64,000 bases of DNA from Nyssa sinensis (GCA_008638375.1 CM018048.1:53292347-53356346), one strand, 5' to 3'. Shown: positions 37,101-49,782, counted from the first letter of the stretch. Notes: generated by a model from the sequence alone, not told the origin. Program-made: numbers and translations.

Positions 37101-38459
37101 ATGTGCCGGACAAAGAGAAAGAGAAATAAAAAAAAACGAAAGAGTAAAGGTACTTTATTGGTTTGCAAGTCTAAAAACAAATGATTTCGAATATGTGTTT
37201 GTGTTTCTAGTGCTGTCATCTTTCCTATATTTCGGCTGGGTTAGGCTTCTGGTTTGATCAAACATGTCGAGTCTAGTTTTGGGGCTCTTTCAAGTCAACA
37301 CACATTATGATTATTGCACATTGATAATAAATCCACTAATTAATTATTTCCTCTCTCATTATTATAATTATTAATAATAAATACTTATATCTAAGGCCAA
37401 GCATGGTTCCTTCTTTATATATTTTTAATTTATTTGTTTTATAACAAGCATACTTTCATCTCAGTAATAATTTGTAACAATATTTATTATGAAAATTAGA
37501 TTCGACATTATTTTAATTATCAAATGCATTTTTTTTTTGTTCTTTATTTTTAAAAGCAATTATGTTATATCAAACATGTTTTTAGTTTTAATTTTTATAA
37601 AAAGAAAAAAAATTAATTTTAGTTTTTAAAACAAAAAAAACGTCACCAAATATTAGTTTTTATGTCATAAATCAAAAAAAATTTATCACCAATATCATCT
37701 TTTATCTTATTATTTTATTTGGATGAGTCATTCAAAAAATATAACTTAAAAAATATAATTTAAATTAAGTTGAAAATATTTGAATAAATATATTTAAAAT
37801 AAATATAAATAATATAATAATATTTAAATAAACTGATGAAAAAACTGATTTAAATTTTGAAACGTTATGCAAAAACACTACTCCCGATCCAAACATGCTT
37901 GTGATTAGAGGAATTTCATAAAATTAATAATTTTTTTTAAATTTACGTTAATTAATTATCTGATAAGTTTTACAAAATTAAAAGAATTGTGAGTTTCACT
38001 GATAGGTAATATAAAATGTTGGTCCACAAGCACTTCAAACGCGTAATAGTACTCTCTCCACAATTGAAGACACGATCAACGCGCTATATCTTTCGGTGTG
38101 ATTTGCACCCCATTAGAAGCGCGTGGACATTGTAATTTTCTCGTGGGAGCCAACAGCTTCAGCCGCCGGGAACACATTACCGAACTCGACTTTTTTATTA
38201 ATTTGGGATTGTTTTTATATTTTTTTTATTAAAATAAGATTATTTTCAATTTATTTATTAAATTAGCATCTTTTGAAAAATCGTTTATAAGCACCTTTTT
38301 AAAAAATGTTTTCTAAATAAATTTTGATTTTTTAAAATAATTAAAATTACCTTTACAAAAAATGATTTTATCTTTAAAAATTAATTGTTAAAAAAGATTT
38401 TAATTTAATAAATAAGATTAAAATAATCATAAAATAAAAATAAAATATTTTTTTATAAC
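34131..38459. other. long gene-free AT-rich spacer upstream of HWS
   Basis: No coding family recognised. Frames at 34395-34721, 34951-35148 and 35947-36132 are AT-driven. 36120-36500 is less AT-rich but has no long open frame. No tRNA or rRNA seen. Confidence 0.45.
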
Positions 38460-38784
38460 AGTAGTCCAGATTTAACTCCACCTAGCTCTATATCTGACGC
38501 AACACACCACTGCTCCCCCACTGTCTGATCTCTCTCTCTCTCTCTAAATTTCTGGTTTCTGAAGTTTTATCATTCATTGTATCGAAAGCTGCCGCCCAAT
38601 TATCTCTCTCTCTCTAAACCGTACCCACTGGAAAGTGAAAAACCCCTCCTCAATTCATTCATTTCCTGTCGTTTTGTTCATTTGTAACAGAAGAAACAGA
38701 CACCACTAATTAAAACTCTCCCATACGGGCTTATCTGGGTCGCGCTTTATGCTTCTTCTTTGCAAACATTTTATATCTCTCTCT

Positions 38785-38795
38785 CTATATATATT
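38785..38795 (+). promoter_or_regulatory. candidate TATA box of HWS
   Basis: CTATATATATT follows a CT-rich run. The presumed leader exon ends 156 bp further on. CT-rich tracts at 38528-38545 and 38603-38617 could instead belong to a longer leader. Confidence 0.35.
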
Positions 38796-38819
38796 AGGCT
38801 CAATTCACTAACAACCCTC

Positions 38820-38951
38820 ATAGAAAGGTTTTTTGATTCTCTTCGTCCTTCTATAAATCCGCCAAGTTCCCCTAAATCTGGAGGCTCTTGATTGATTAGG
38901 GATGCCCATGTCGTCATAGAAGCAAAGAGAGTATCTTTATTTGCTTTTAAG
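38820..38951 (+). other. probable non-coding first exon of HWS
   Basis: Leader-like sequence ending in a strong donor TTTTAAG|GTATGTTCC (intron from 38952). It includes a tiny upstream frame at 38902-38919 (ATG CCC ATG TCG TCA TAG). The transcription start is not defined by the sequence. The exon is inferred from the splice site and its position before the F-box frame. Confidence 0.5.
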
Positions 38952-39653
38952 GTATGTTCCTTACTGGTTCTCTTTTCTTCACGACGGTCCTGAAAATTGT
39001 GATCTTATATTTTCTTTTCAACTGATTTAAATAAATATTATTTGCTTCTTTATGTTGTGTAATCACTAGCCTTAAAAATTTTCACATGAAATTCTGTTTA
39101 GGGTTTGATGTTGAAAATTCAAATCATAAAAAGAGTGCCTTTATCGTATTGTGTGATTCTGAATTGCTGTAATCCATTGTAATGTGGGTAGAGCAACTTT
39201 TGAATTGAGTGGTTTAATTTGTGGTTCTCCCAGTTTTCTTTACCTGATTATTTCATTTTGCTGATGTAAAGTAACTCCTGTCATCTTTGTATACAACCCA
39301 AAAATATTTGTTCCTATCCCTTAATTTCCATTTTTTTTTTGCTCTTATGCGAGGTGTGAAGCTTTTAGAAGTCTAGTAATTTTACAAGTTGTTCTGACCC
39401 ATATTCTATTTTCTTGTATTGCATTCATGCTGATACTGACACGTAATTTGTTGATTTAATTCTTCCAACAACATTTTAAGAATTGAGATTGATCCCAGGT
39501 TTATTTGTAAACCTTAATAAGATGACTTCTATTTTTTTCCCCTTTATCCTGGAATTGAGTTTGCAAAAATGTGCTTTTATTTGGATGTTTGTGAGGGAGA
39601 CCGGGAGTAACGCATAACGGAAACGCGAAAAGTAATTGAGTATGTTGAATTCC

Positions 39654-41406
39654 TGAATTAAATCAACCACGTGGATTACTCCCCCAAACAAGAGAATAAG
39701 TTATCTAAAATTCGAAATTAAGAATATTATTGATAAAAATTTAACCATAAAGACCTATTACATTATATTTATAGAGCTAGAATACTAGACCATAATTTCT
39801 ATTTTTATCATAATCCTAATAACATAAAGAGTCCTATTTAGAATAAAAAATAATAAAAATAATAAATATTTATCTAAAATAACTAATTTGAGATAAGCTC
39901 AAATTTGAAAACTGAAGAATCCTACAATGATTTTGAAACAAAATATATGTTTTTGGTAGGTATAATATCTATCCAACGTTAGACTCCTCTACTTGAAAAG
40001 AACCCCTCCTCAAGTTAACCGGATGTACGCGACCTCGAACTCATGCAAAACCTTGTTGAATCTTTTCAAGAACAATAAAAAAGTCAAAGATTTCTCTTTT
40101 TACCTTTTTAATGAAATTTATAATTTTAGCCTCTTCTTTTAATAACAATAATGCTCCAATAATAAAACAAGAAAAATCATCTTTTTGGTCAAGTACAATT
40201 TTAATCTTCTTGTAAGCTTTGTAATCATCATTCGGTAATTCAAGTTCATTCTCATCTATAACATTGACTACCTTCATGTGGATTTCTTGCTCATTCTTTT
40301 CTATAAAAGAGTTTGCATAATCTATTGGTACCACTAGATTCACATTTTGATCAATGAAATCTGAATTATTTTCTTGTTCTTTCACTATAGGAGTTTCAAT
40401 TAAATCTGTTTCTTTATCCTCCGCACCAATTATTTCTGCAACATCAATAGAAATAAATTCAATTTTATTTTCTATTAACTCCTTTTGATCATTGTTAATG
40501 GATGAAATAACTTGATTTGCATCTTTTATGATAAGAGGGTCTTCTACAAGAACGTTGATTTCTTTCAACGGTTCAATGTTGCAACCTTATCGATCAAAGT
40601 TATTCCAATAATTTCATATTTTACTTGTATATTTTCCTTAGTGCGAAGAACAAATTTTGGAGTTTCTGCTTTGTTCTAAACAATATATTCTGATCATTTA
40701 GTAGAATCCCATGTTAGCTTGTATTGATCTTTTAAAATCTGTAAATAATTTCTTGATAAAAATCTATCTATCACGAGTCTCATTATTTTTGGCCGTGAAC
40801 AAATGCGTCTTTTTCTTTGCAATTGTCTACACCTCTGTAAATCAAACCACCATCTTTTCGCCAACCTTATAAATTTATCTTTTGCTCAAAAATATTTATT
40901 AAATCCTATATTCAATCAAGAAAATCTTCATAATAAATCATGCCGTCAAAATCTAAAAGTCTTTCGTAATTACACAAAGCTTTTCAAATATAAACGTGTC
41001 AACGAATAGGTTGACTATGAGTTCCATCGTCAATTGTCTTTACTATTCTCTTGTATCCGAGCCTCTAAACGAATAATGGATTATCAACCACGGAGATTAC
41101 TCACCCAAACTAGAGAATAAATTTCCTAAAATTCGAAATTAGAAATATTATTGATAAAAACTTAAACATAAAGACCTATTATATCATATTTATAAAGCTA
41201 AATTGCTACTATTTTGACTAAGAAATTAATATTCATATTTTTATCCCAATCTTAATAGAATAAAAAGTATTATTTAGAATAAAAAAATAGATATTAATCT
41301 AAAATAATCTATTTGAGATTGGCTCAAATTTGAAAACTAAAGAATCCTATAATGACTCTGAAACAAAATATATGTTTTTGGCGGGTACCATATCTCTCCT
41401 ACATCA
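39654..41406 (-). mobile_element. decayed non-autonomous Ty3/gypsy-type LTR element in the HWS leader intron
   Basis: Direct repeats of 328 bp (39654-39981) and 330 bp (41077-41406) flank 1,095 bp. On the minus strand the right (5') LTR begins TGATGTAGGAGAGATATGGT, nearly the same start as the LTR at position 220, which places both in one lineage. Both LTRs end near GTGGTTGAT...TCA/CCA. GAGGAGGGG and AGAGGAG purine tracts sit before the left (3') LTR. The interior contains a 175-codon frame and, beyond its TGA, a continuation VRGRVHPVNLRRGSFQVEES ending near 39973, the tail wording of plant gypsy polyproteins. The primer-binding site is degenerate. No clear target duplication is seen, and there is no reverse transcriptase or integrase. 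Confidence 0.75.
40041..40568 (-). pseudogene. open frame inside the LTR relic
   Basis: 175 codons rich in Glu, Asp, Ile and Lys, ending LEKIQQGFA and then a TGA. After that stop the same frame continues with polyprotein-tail wording (RRGSFQVEES), so the TGA looks like a decayed Arg codon (CGA to TGA, a typical methylated-CpG change). I do not recognise a domain in the acidic part. It is treated as retrotransposon remnant and not a host gene. Confidence 0.5.
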
Positions 41407-41724
41407 GGGAGTGTTCTGCTTTATCAATTGGTAACTTTTAGGAATTATTTAAATTGTTTGATCGAAAACTTTATAAGGAATGATTTGTATAAGTTTATTT
41501 GTGCCAAATACAATAATTATGTCATCAAGCATATAATATTTGAAATTAATTAGTATGGAATGGGTTCTCTCAACTTGGTTTGAAATTTATGGCTAATCGA
41601 GTTCAATTATAATTGTTAATTAGTTATGACCTGTGTTTTCTTATTTTTGTAATATGTGATCTTTGAGGTCTAACTAAGGATAACATGTTCCTTTTCTTTT
41701 AGTAATAGGAATCTCTCTCGTACA

Positions 41725-41748
41725 TATGTATATACACACACTTATTTA
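41725..41748 (+). other. small upstream frame in the HWS leader
   Basis: ATG followed by six codons and TAG, 40 bp before the HWS ATG. It is present in the mRNA only if the acceptor at 41702 is used. The alternative acceptor at 41768 would splice it out. Confidence 0.35.
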
Positions 41749-41787
41749 GTGTGTCCATTGCGTCTCAGGATTCTTTTTAACTTCTTT

Positions 41788-43008
41788 ATGGAGGGAGGCA
41801 CAACCTGGTCGGATGATGAATTTGATCATAATAGAAAGGATTCTGGAGTATTCCCTTCATACTTGGAGCTAGTTGACGAAGATGATAAAGAAAGCAATCA
41901 TGTATCCATTGATTCAGTCATCCCTGATGATCTACTGGAACGAATTCTGACATCTCTCCCCTTGGAATGCATTTTTAAAGCATGTTGTGTTTGCAAAAAG
42001 TGGAATGAGATTGTGCACTCAAGAAGGTTTATGTTGAACATAGCAGGCATCTTGTCACAGAAACCTTGGTATTTCATGTTCACGAGCTCTGATGAACCCA
42101 TTGGGTATGCCTATGACCCTATGCTACGGAAATGGTACAGCTTTGAACTCCCCTATATTGAAACACGCAATTGGTTTATTTCTTCATCATGCGGTTTGGT
42201 GTGCATCATGGATAATGACAGCAGGATTGAGTTATGTGTTTGCAATCCACTTACTAGAAACTACAAGAAACTTGAGGAGCCTTTGGGTCATAAATTCTCT
42301 GATTACAGTGCTCTTGCGTTTTCAGTTGATAGTTCATCACACAGTTATACTGTTGCGCTTGTAAGATCTAAGCAAGCCTCGGAAGATTTTGTCCATTGGG
42401 ATATCTCGATCCATGTCTATTGTTCGGAATCAATGATGTGGGTATCTCCTGTGACAGAAAATGTGGCAGGTTGGAGAGGAGGAGGTGACAGTGCAATTTG
42501 TGATGGGGTTCTGTATTTCCTGGTGCACAACACAAGAGGAATGGATTGGACCCAAAATCGCAATGGCTTGTTAACTTATGAACTCAATAACCAATCTTCC
42601 AATGGAAAATTAATCGACACTTTAGTTGAAGTACCTTGCTGCCTCACTTGTGGACGGTTGATGAACATCAAGGATGAGCTTGTAATGGTGGGAGGTATTG
42701 GGAGACGAGACCGGCCAGGCATAATTAAGGGAATTGGCATATGGGTTCTTAAAGGGCGGGAGTGGGAAGAGGTTTCCCGCATGCCTCATAAGTTTTTTCA
42801 AGGATTTGGTGAGTTCGATGATGTTTTTGCTAGCTGTGGTTCCGGTGATCTTATTTACATTCAGAGTTATGGAGCAACAGCTCTTCTCATGTTCGACATG
42901 AACTTGAAGCAGTGGAACTGGTCACAGAAGTGTCCTGTGACCAAGAGGTTTCCCCTTCAACTTTTCACAGGATTTTGCTTTCAACCAAGGCTCGAACTTT
43001 CACCCTAA
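41788..43008 (+). CDS. HWS: F-box/kelch protein, HAWAIIAN SKIRT orthologue
   Basis: F-box substrate receptor of an SCF ubiquitin ligase. In Arabidopsis HWS (At3g61590) restricts organ growth, prevents sepal fusion and intersects with the miR164-CUC and general miRNA pathways. The coding part is one exon of 406 aa. The open frame extends upstream to a GTG at 41749, but the first ATG is at 41788 and gives the family N-terminus (MEGGTTWSDD). Residues 44-84 are the F-box (IPDDLLERILTSLPLECIF, KWNEIV), which binds SKP1/ASK. The rest is the kelch-type beta-propeller with family-diagnostic runs: QKPWYFMFTS, YAYDPMLRKWYSFELP, SCGLVCIMDND, CGRLMNIKDELVMVGGIG, KGIGIWVLKGREWEEV, FFQGFGEFDDVFAS, and the end CPVTKRFPLQLFTGFCFQPR. 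These agree almost throughout with my recollection of the Arabidopsis protein (about 411 aa), so the identification is firm. Confidence 0.95.
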   Translation: MEGGTTWSDDEFDHNRKDSGVFPSYLELVDEDDKESNHVSIDSVIPDDLLERILTSLPLECIFKACCVCKKWNEIVHSRRFMLNIAGILSQKPWYFMFTSSDEPIGYAYDPMLRKWYSFELPYIETRNWFISSSCGLVCIMDNDSRIELCVCNPLTRNYKKLEEPLGHKFSDYSALAFSVDSSSHSYTVALVRSKQASEDFVHWDISIHVYCSESMMWVSPVTENVAGWRGGGDSAICDGVLYFLVHNTRGMDWTQNRNGLLTYELNNQSSNGKLIDTLVEVPCCLTCGRLMNIKDELVMVGGIGRRDRPGIIKGIGIWVLKGREWEEVSRMPHKFFQGFGEFDDVFASCGSGDLIYIQSYGATALLMFDMNLKQWNWSQKCPVTKRFPLQLFTGFCFQPRLELSP

Positions 43009-45741
43009 TTGAGGATCTTCATGTTTTGATCTACCAGGTGGTGGTGATAAACTTTTGTCCTGAGCTTCCTTTATTCTTCAATTATTCTGGTACACTAGAA
43101 AATGACATTCATAAAATTGTCAATAATCTTGCCGCTCATATGGTTACTTTTAAGACAAATTTCTTTCATGTTCAATGCATATTTATAGATTGGTGTTTGT
43201 TTATGATCATATAATTGGTTCTTCACAAAATAAACCAATCTTGGATGACATACAATTCCTTGAAATCTTGCCTCTTCTCTCCTTTAATCCATCCGTTTTT
43301 CATACTTGACAGTTTTCTTAGAGCCTTAAGTCACTAGTTAACAGTAGGTGGTCATGAAAGATATTTGTGTTTTTGAATTCTAGTTTCTTAGGTATGAGAA
43401 AATTGCTGGTACTCTTGAAATTCAGTTTATTGGGAGTACATTTATAGCTGCGACATGTCAATTAGGCACTAAGATTCTACAGTGAGACTATTTACTCGGA
43501 TGACATAGCTGTCACATGGATGTAATGAGATTGAAAATTAGGATCATGTCTCCTAAAATAGTGGGGTTTTACAATTGTCGTATTGTATTATACAATGTAT
43601 GGGAAAATCTGGTCTTTCTCAGAATGTAGAAATTAATGTCTCATGAATCTCATCTAGAGTATTTGAAAAAGGAACCGAACGCAGAAAATATAGACCTTTC
43701 TATTATATAAAGGAAATGGACCCATGGTGATGGAAGGTCACCACTAGTATGTTCAAGTGATCTTTATTTTTTCCCTTTCTTTCTTTCTTTCCCCCTTCAG
43801 GGTTTGATAGAGCTGAGGATAGGTTAGAAATGTTTGAATTCTGAAATATGTCCCAGCAATTATAATTACTTCTAGAGTCATGTTGGTTAGAATTCATGTG
43901 AGCACTAGTTAATTGGTGTCTAGACTGGTCCTATTTTTATCATAACTAGAGAGTAGATTTAATGATTCAACCAGACATAGGGGTGTCCTAGGCCCCCACA
44001 ATGTCTTATTTTTGGGGAGAGGAGGAAAAATTCCCCCCGCCTATCCTCCGCCAGTCCAAAATTGATACCTATTGTCGTTTTATTGGAGTAGGATTGAGGG
44101 ACAAAACCCGAACACGTGCATTACACTGATCCTGCAACACGTATTATTTAAATCACAGAGGACATAGTAGCTGGAGATTCGAACTCACACCAAATGCTTT
44201 AAAACCCGTCCTACCAACCATTGCACCCACTACCGATGGGGGCCACGATGTCATTTTGGGAGAAACATTGATAGCATTTTGAAGGGGTTTCCTATTGTAA
44301 GTTGTAACCTAAGGTTTAGGACTGGCTTTTCTCAAGTAAAGAGAGTTGTTTTAACATTTAAAATCCAGGTCCCAAAAGCATCCTCAGTGCCAAAATTCAT
44401 GATTCAGAAGCAAATACGGACTATCCCTTTTGGAACTCTTTGCTGGGGTGATTTATTAGATTGTCTTGGATCATAGCTCTCGAACAATCATAAGTTGTCA
44501 TACATATAATATGTTATGTTAAGTTTTGCGAGGACACCAAAGAAACTTTTATATACAAGTCACTCCTTGAGTAGCCGAGTGCATTTGATTCTCTCAAGTA
44601 AAAAGACGTTTTTGGAAGGAATGTAATATTATTTGTCTTATATTTTTGTACTAAAACTTTCATTTCAAATAATGTGATAATATAATATATCTAAAACATC
44701 ATCAATAATCAAATATTATATAATTTGTGATTTATTTTAAATAAATTACTCTATGTCTTTTAAACATACATCTTTATAAAGTGTGATAAGAGATGTCTCA
44801 TTTTAAAAAATTTATCCGGCACATGGATGTCACATTCAAAAACCCAAGCTGTAACATTGTCTGTTTTTTTTTTTTTTTGGGTTGATATATTGATAGCGAG
44901 TAAAAATTTGAAACTCATACCAACTAAATAGAAAATAGACATTTATCCTATTTGAATAAGAAATTGATGTGTTTTTTTTTTTTTTAGGGAAGCGACAAGG
45001 ATTACGGAAATCTTACTCATGTCTAAGTGAAACTTATGTTAAATGAAATAATATTCATATTTTTTATAATAAAAAAAAAAAAGTGTGACTTCAACTTATG
45101 ATTTCTTTTTAGAGGCGAGCATGAGAACCAACCGGCTATTAGACGGTATTGAGTTTTGAAAAAAGAGGGCTACCACGTGCATTTTATCGTCATCCTCAAA
45201 ATCAAACAAATTATGTCAGCCAAAAAGACAATCCGCTACTATACAAAGCAGTTGTCAAACCTTTGATGCATGGGCCTTGTGCGACATTAAAACTAAACAA
45301 TGTTTGCATGAAACAAAACTAAAATAAAATAAAGGGGTTATTCTCTAATGTCACACGGAGTATGTCGCAAAAACTCTTACTCAGTTTTCAGGAGACCAGA
45401 TGCCGGCATAATTGGACGTGTTTGAGGATTAATTATTCAATGTGATAATTATTTTACATCATTATTTAATGTTATTCACGATCATTTTTTAAAAACTGTA
45501 CAACTTTTTTGATCTTTCTTCGATAGACTTAAGTTTCACGAGAATAATTTATTCTTGTTGATTTGCCATTTGAGTTGGGAGAAGAAATTGAGAAGGTGGA
45601 CTATGGAATCTCCGGGAAATCGAAGTGGGTTGTTCTTTTTTTTATTTATTAATAAGAGATATTTTAGACCAGTTTATGATATTTTAGACCAAGTTTATGC
45701 ATATCAGATTAAGTCTTCTTTCTTATAACAATCAGGTTTAA

Positions 45742-45779
<38 letters not shown>

Positions 45780-47059
45780 CACAAATATTAAAGAATGAGA
45801 AATGCTAACGTGGGTCACGAATGAATCTATATCTAATATTCCTCATTAAAAAAAATAGATTAGTATTCCTTTTTTTAGTGAATCTATGTCCAAGATGGGA
45901 TTTTTTATTTTAGAAAAAAGAGAGAGAAAAAATGATTTTTATCTTTTATTTTAATTTATTTAATTTTAATAATCATAAAAAAATTAAAAATATAAAAATA
46001 ATAAAATATAATTTCTCAAATCACAAAAATTTGTACATAATATTAATAAAACTTAAAAAAGAGATGGATGTAATTTATTTTTTCTTTAAAGAATGCTACA
46101 ATTCACCCCTAACAAATTATTCTCTTTTAAGCGTCCGATTAGTTAACTCCCCGCATAGCGCGTGAGGGTCTCCCTTGTTTCATTGATTGTTGAGGAATTA
46201 TTGTCGGATTATTAAATAAAGCCATATATTATCATTTCACATTTGACATCTAAAAATTAACATAACGAAGTAATGGTAATTTAATATTAAAAAATACAAG
46301 GAGCATGAAATCATATATTAACTGAAAATAGAATTACAAATCAAAATGCAACAAAAACTGAAAATAAAGAGATTATAAAAAGTAAAATAAATTATTATTT
46401 AAATTTATTTATTAATTAAGAAAGAATTTGGATATCATGTTAATTGTGTCTTGCATATTATGGGATTAATGTATACCTTCAAAATTAATTTAGAAATACT
46501 ATAAGTTTAAATAGTTGAGATAAAGTTGTTTGAATTAAGTTTATTAAATAATTGATCTTTTTATAATTAATATTTAATAAGTTAATAATATTTAATAATT
46601 AATAATTTTTTAAGGAATCAACTTAATATAATTAATATACTATTGAGATTTTTTTTTATAATATTAATTATTAGAAAAATTAAATAGTTATATTTATACT
46701 TGTATATATTTTATTTATGACATGTTTGATTATTAAATTTATTAATTGAACATAATTGAAGTCAAAAGTCTTATAAGTAAAAAACTAACATCAGAAAATA
46801 TAACTTAAATCTTTACTTGAAAATGGCAATATAAGTTTTTTTTTTTTTGTTTTTTTTTATGTCTTAAGTTTAGTATTATACAGTATTTATTATGAAAAAT
46901 TAACATGTTGTTGGAAAGTTGTATATAATGTATTGTTTTATACCAAAAATTATTTATATATAAGAAATATTTATTGGTTATTGAAAATATGAGAAAACTT
47001 AATAATTAATAATTTTAATAATTAATAAATTTTTAATCTTTCATATCTATTAACTATTA
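43009..47059. other. HWS 3' flank and spacer
   Basis: No further gene recognised. 43978-44240 begins AGGGGTGTCCTAGGC and ends with GATTCGAACTCACACC...CCTACCAACCATTGCACCCAC, wording seen at ends of dispersed plant repeats (SINE- or LINE-like), but no termini could be fixed. 45930-47050 is extremely AT-rich. Confidence 0.45.
45742..45779. repeat. compound (AC)n(AT)n microsatellite
   Basis: AC dinucleotides (about 45742-45761) continue into AT dinucleotides (45762-45779). Confidence 0.9.
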
Positions 47060-47266
47060 GGCCATGTTTGGTATGCAATAATAAAATAGTCATCCAATAA
47101 AATGAAAGAAGAATTACTCTTTAAATCAAAAAAATACTTGAAATGATTTTTAATAAAATACATATTTTCATAGAATAAATATTTATAATCATACCAAATA
47201 AGAATAAATAATAAAAAATTAAACTAAGCATTCTTAAATGTCAATTTCACTATATCAAACATGACC
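47060..47266. mobile_element. 207-bp MITE with GGCCATGTTTGGTA termini
   Basis: Starts GGCCATGTTTGGTA and ends with the inverse of GGTCATGTTTGATA (12 of 14 positions). The interior is AT-rich and non-coding. TTA precedes the left end, but the right flank is AAA, so a Harbinger-style 3-bp duplication is not confirmed. Confidence 0.55.
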
Positions 47267-48949
47267 AAAGAGAGTTGATTACTCAATGACATTTCAATTT
47301 ATTTTCATTTAGTGATGTTTGTTATGGGTTTTCAAACGTTGAGAGGACGAATTTTTTAATAAGGTCTGATAAGTCACGTGTTAATATATTATTTTAATAA
47401 CACTTTATCACATCTAAAAATATATATATAAATCATATTATACGTGACAAAATATTATTAAATAAATATATTATCACTTCACGAACCGAATCGAAAATTT
47501 TCCGCCGTTCTAAGCTTGGAACTCTAACACGAAACCTAATAGAATGCAGAACGCATACTTGATTCCACATCTCTACTGTTAGCTAAGATGGGCCTTCACG
47601 CGTCCAGTGCACTAAGTGCTACCCTTTTTGTTTTTCGTTTTGTTTTTCCCTAATCTTCTAATTTTGTTTTGGAATTCCTTTGTTATTGACATTGTCAGTT
47701 GTAAGTGCATATGATATATGATATTTTATTTATTGAATGACTTAGAATTAAATTTTTATTTATTTTAGTTACTTAATCTCTAATTTTTATATCAATTCAA
47801 AAAAACTCGACACTAGTCAAATTTATTTCGAATTGTGCTTGGGTTGAACCCATTGACCTTAAACTTGAGCTTGAGTCAGGCTTAATTTAACTGTTTCAAA
47901 TCACGGATTAAATCGGGACAACCCTCGCACCTGATTCGGCCTGTCCAAGTTACAGCCCTACGTATTTATGTATGCATGTATGTATGTAGTTTTCTTTTAG
48001 TTGAGGAATCTCTAAACACCATGGTCCAATCAAGTTTAGAGAATTCATACCAGATTAAAACCTTTTACTCTTATATTTGGAAAGTATAATACTCTAAATT
48101 ATTAGTAATAATTTAAATATTATATACAATATTTTCCAAGTTTTTATTTCAAATAACATAATAATGTATTATTTGTAATATTTTAAATCATATAATTAAT
48201 ATTATATAATGATATAGTGCTATTTCAATACTACATCATTTGGTATAAAATTTGAGATAGAAGTTTAAAAAAGTGTAGCGTTATTGTTAAAAAAAAAAAA
48301 ACCTTGGGCATTCTTTGCCTGAAGCAAAAAAGCAACTATTGGCTACATAGACTGGTAATTAACATTCAATATTATTTTTAATTGCAAACAAAAGTTAAAA
48401 ACAGAAAACAAAGAACACAAAGATGATAATGAGGTAACAACAATATGGATATATAGTGAATGTTTCAGTACTATTTTAAGTTCCTTGATGTGTGGAAGAC
48501 AGAAGTAAACAACAGCTTCTATGGGGACAACTCTTTGGGGTGTCTTGTTGAATACCTAATTGCAGAAGGCTTGATTTGCAATCACAATTTTGTTCAAACA
48601 AAACTCAACTAATTTGTTATCAGTAGATAAGAAATTAATTGAGGGTGGGGAATAGCCACTTCCATTAATTAGGACATATACACTTGACTTAAAATGGATG
48701 ATTCTCAAAATTTAGTTGTGATTTTACCTATGAGTAATGAATTAATCATTAGGCTACTAGTTTGTGTATTGTTGATTGTAATATGTGAGATTATTTAGTT
48801 TATTAATTGATTAATTGTAATACATCAACGTTTTCTAAAAAATAAACTAATCTTTACTCAAAATCAAGTTAGAATAATAAGAGGTAATAAGAAATAAAAA
48901 AATGTTAATAATAATGGATTAAGAAATCTTCTTCGAAGTTTTTGACAAT
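47267..48949. other. spacer, nothing recognised
   Basis: No coding signal. 47790-47965 contains a CTTGAGCTTGAGTCAGGCTTAATT...TTACAGCCCTA piece resembling the right half of a hAT-type MITE like those at 16574 and 20751. Confidence 0.4.
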
Positions 48950-49335
48950 CATACTGACCTCTCTTGAAATTTTTAATATTACATTGTGTTTTCCTACTTT
49001 ATCTAACAATAAGCTGATACTCCTGATCAAATTTTTTTTTTAAATAACAAAATTGTCATTTTTATTTATTATTTTTGCATTTTTTCAATTTTAACTAAAA
49101 TTTTCTGTATTTTTATAAAGTTTTTTATTTTATTTTATATAAAAAAATTAAGATAAATAACTTATTTTTATTTCATATAAAAATTAATTTAAGGGTTTTA
49201 TCAATATTTATTTGGGAAATGAAAAGAAATTGGTCAAAATTTAAAAATTGAAAAAAAAAAATTCAAGAAGGCAATTTTATTGATTTTGAAAAAAAAAATT
49301 TGACTGAATGAACTGTCTGTATATTATCCAGTAAA
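48950..49335. repeat. foldback MITE-like repeat, copy at 48.95 kb
   Basis: Left arm: GACAATCATACTGACCTCTCTTGAAATTTTTAATATTACA. Core: a TTTTTCAATTTTAACTAAAA...GGTCAAAATTTAAAAATTG inversion. The right arm is shorter than in other copies and ends at the border of the 443-bp MITE at 49340. Confidence 0.55.
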
Positions 49336-49339
49336 CTAT

Positions 49340-49782
49340 AGAAATGACAACGAGGCGGGGTGACCCTTCCCCAACCCCGACTCCGTTTAGATGTTTATTC
49401 CGATTCCAGTCCCGTTATATTTTCCAACTCCATCTTGAACTCCGATATATATTTTTTTTCAGTAAGTTAAAACTTTTTTTTATAGATAAATTAAATTTTT
49501 ATTACAAAAATAATTAATACAAGAAAAAATAATATGAGTGTAATATGAAAAATCTTAAAACTAATTTTATATAGTGTTGTTTATTGATAAATATAGTATA
49601 TATAAGAATAAATAAAAAATTAATAGATAACGGAACGGGGTGACCATCTCCCCGAATCCGTCTAGAACTCATCTTGATTTTAATTTCTCCACCTCGATTT
49701 TATCTTTATCCCGTTTATAAATATTTCATACCCGTCTTATTAAGAGTAGGATTCTGACGAGATAGGACAAATTATCATTTCT
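49340..49782. mobile_element. 443-bp MITE, copy 2 of 3
   Basis: Termini AGAAATGACAA and TTATCATTTCT form the inverted repeat. It is collinear with 32339-32782 and almost the same length. GGCGGGGTGACCCTTCCCC and GGAACGGGGTGACCATCTCCCC are two internal GC-rich blocks. Non-coding. It lies about 380 bp before the coiled-coil gene's ATG. Confidence 0.75.

Larger units (their letters stand above)
38952..41702 (+). other. probable 5' leader intron of HWS
   Basis: Donor GTATGT at 38952. Best acceptor is TTCCTTTTCTTTTAG at 41702, with a weaker alternative GCGTCTCAG at 41768. It is about 2.75 kb long and contains the antisense LTR relic at 39654-41406, which makes up most of it. Inferred from splice motifs, with no transcript evidence. 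Confidence 0.5.

Noticed and set aside
40041..40568. 175-codon frame as a possible host gene inside the HWS intron
   Set aside because: It lies between paired LTRs and continues after its stop into polyprotein-tail wording, so it is a retroelement remnant.
41749..41787. Thirteen extra N-terminal codons on the HWS frame
   Set aside because: The frame begins with GTG there. The family N-terminus starts at the ATG at 41788.
44165..44240. GATTCGAACTCACACC resembling a tRNA T-arm (B-box)
   Set aside because: No matching A-box or acceptor stem. The wording fits the tail of a dispersed repeat.
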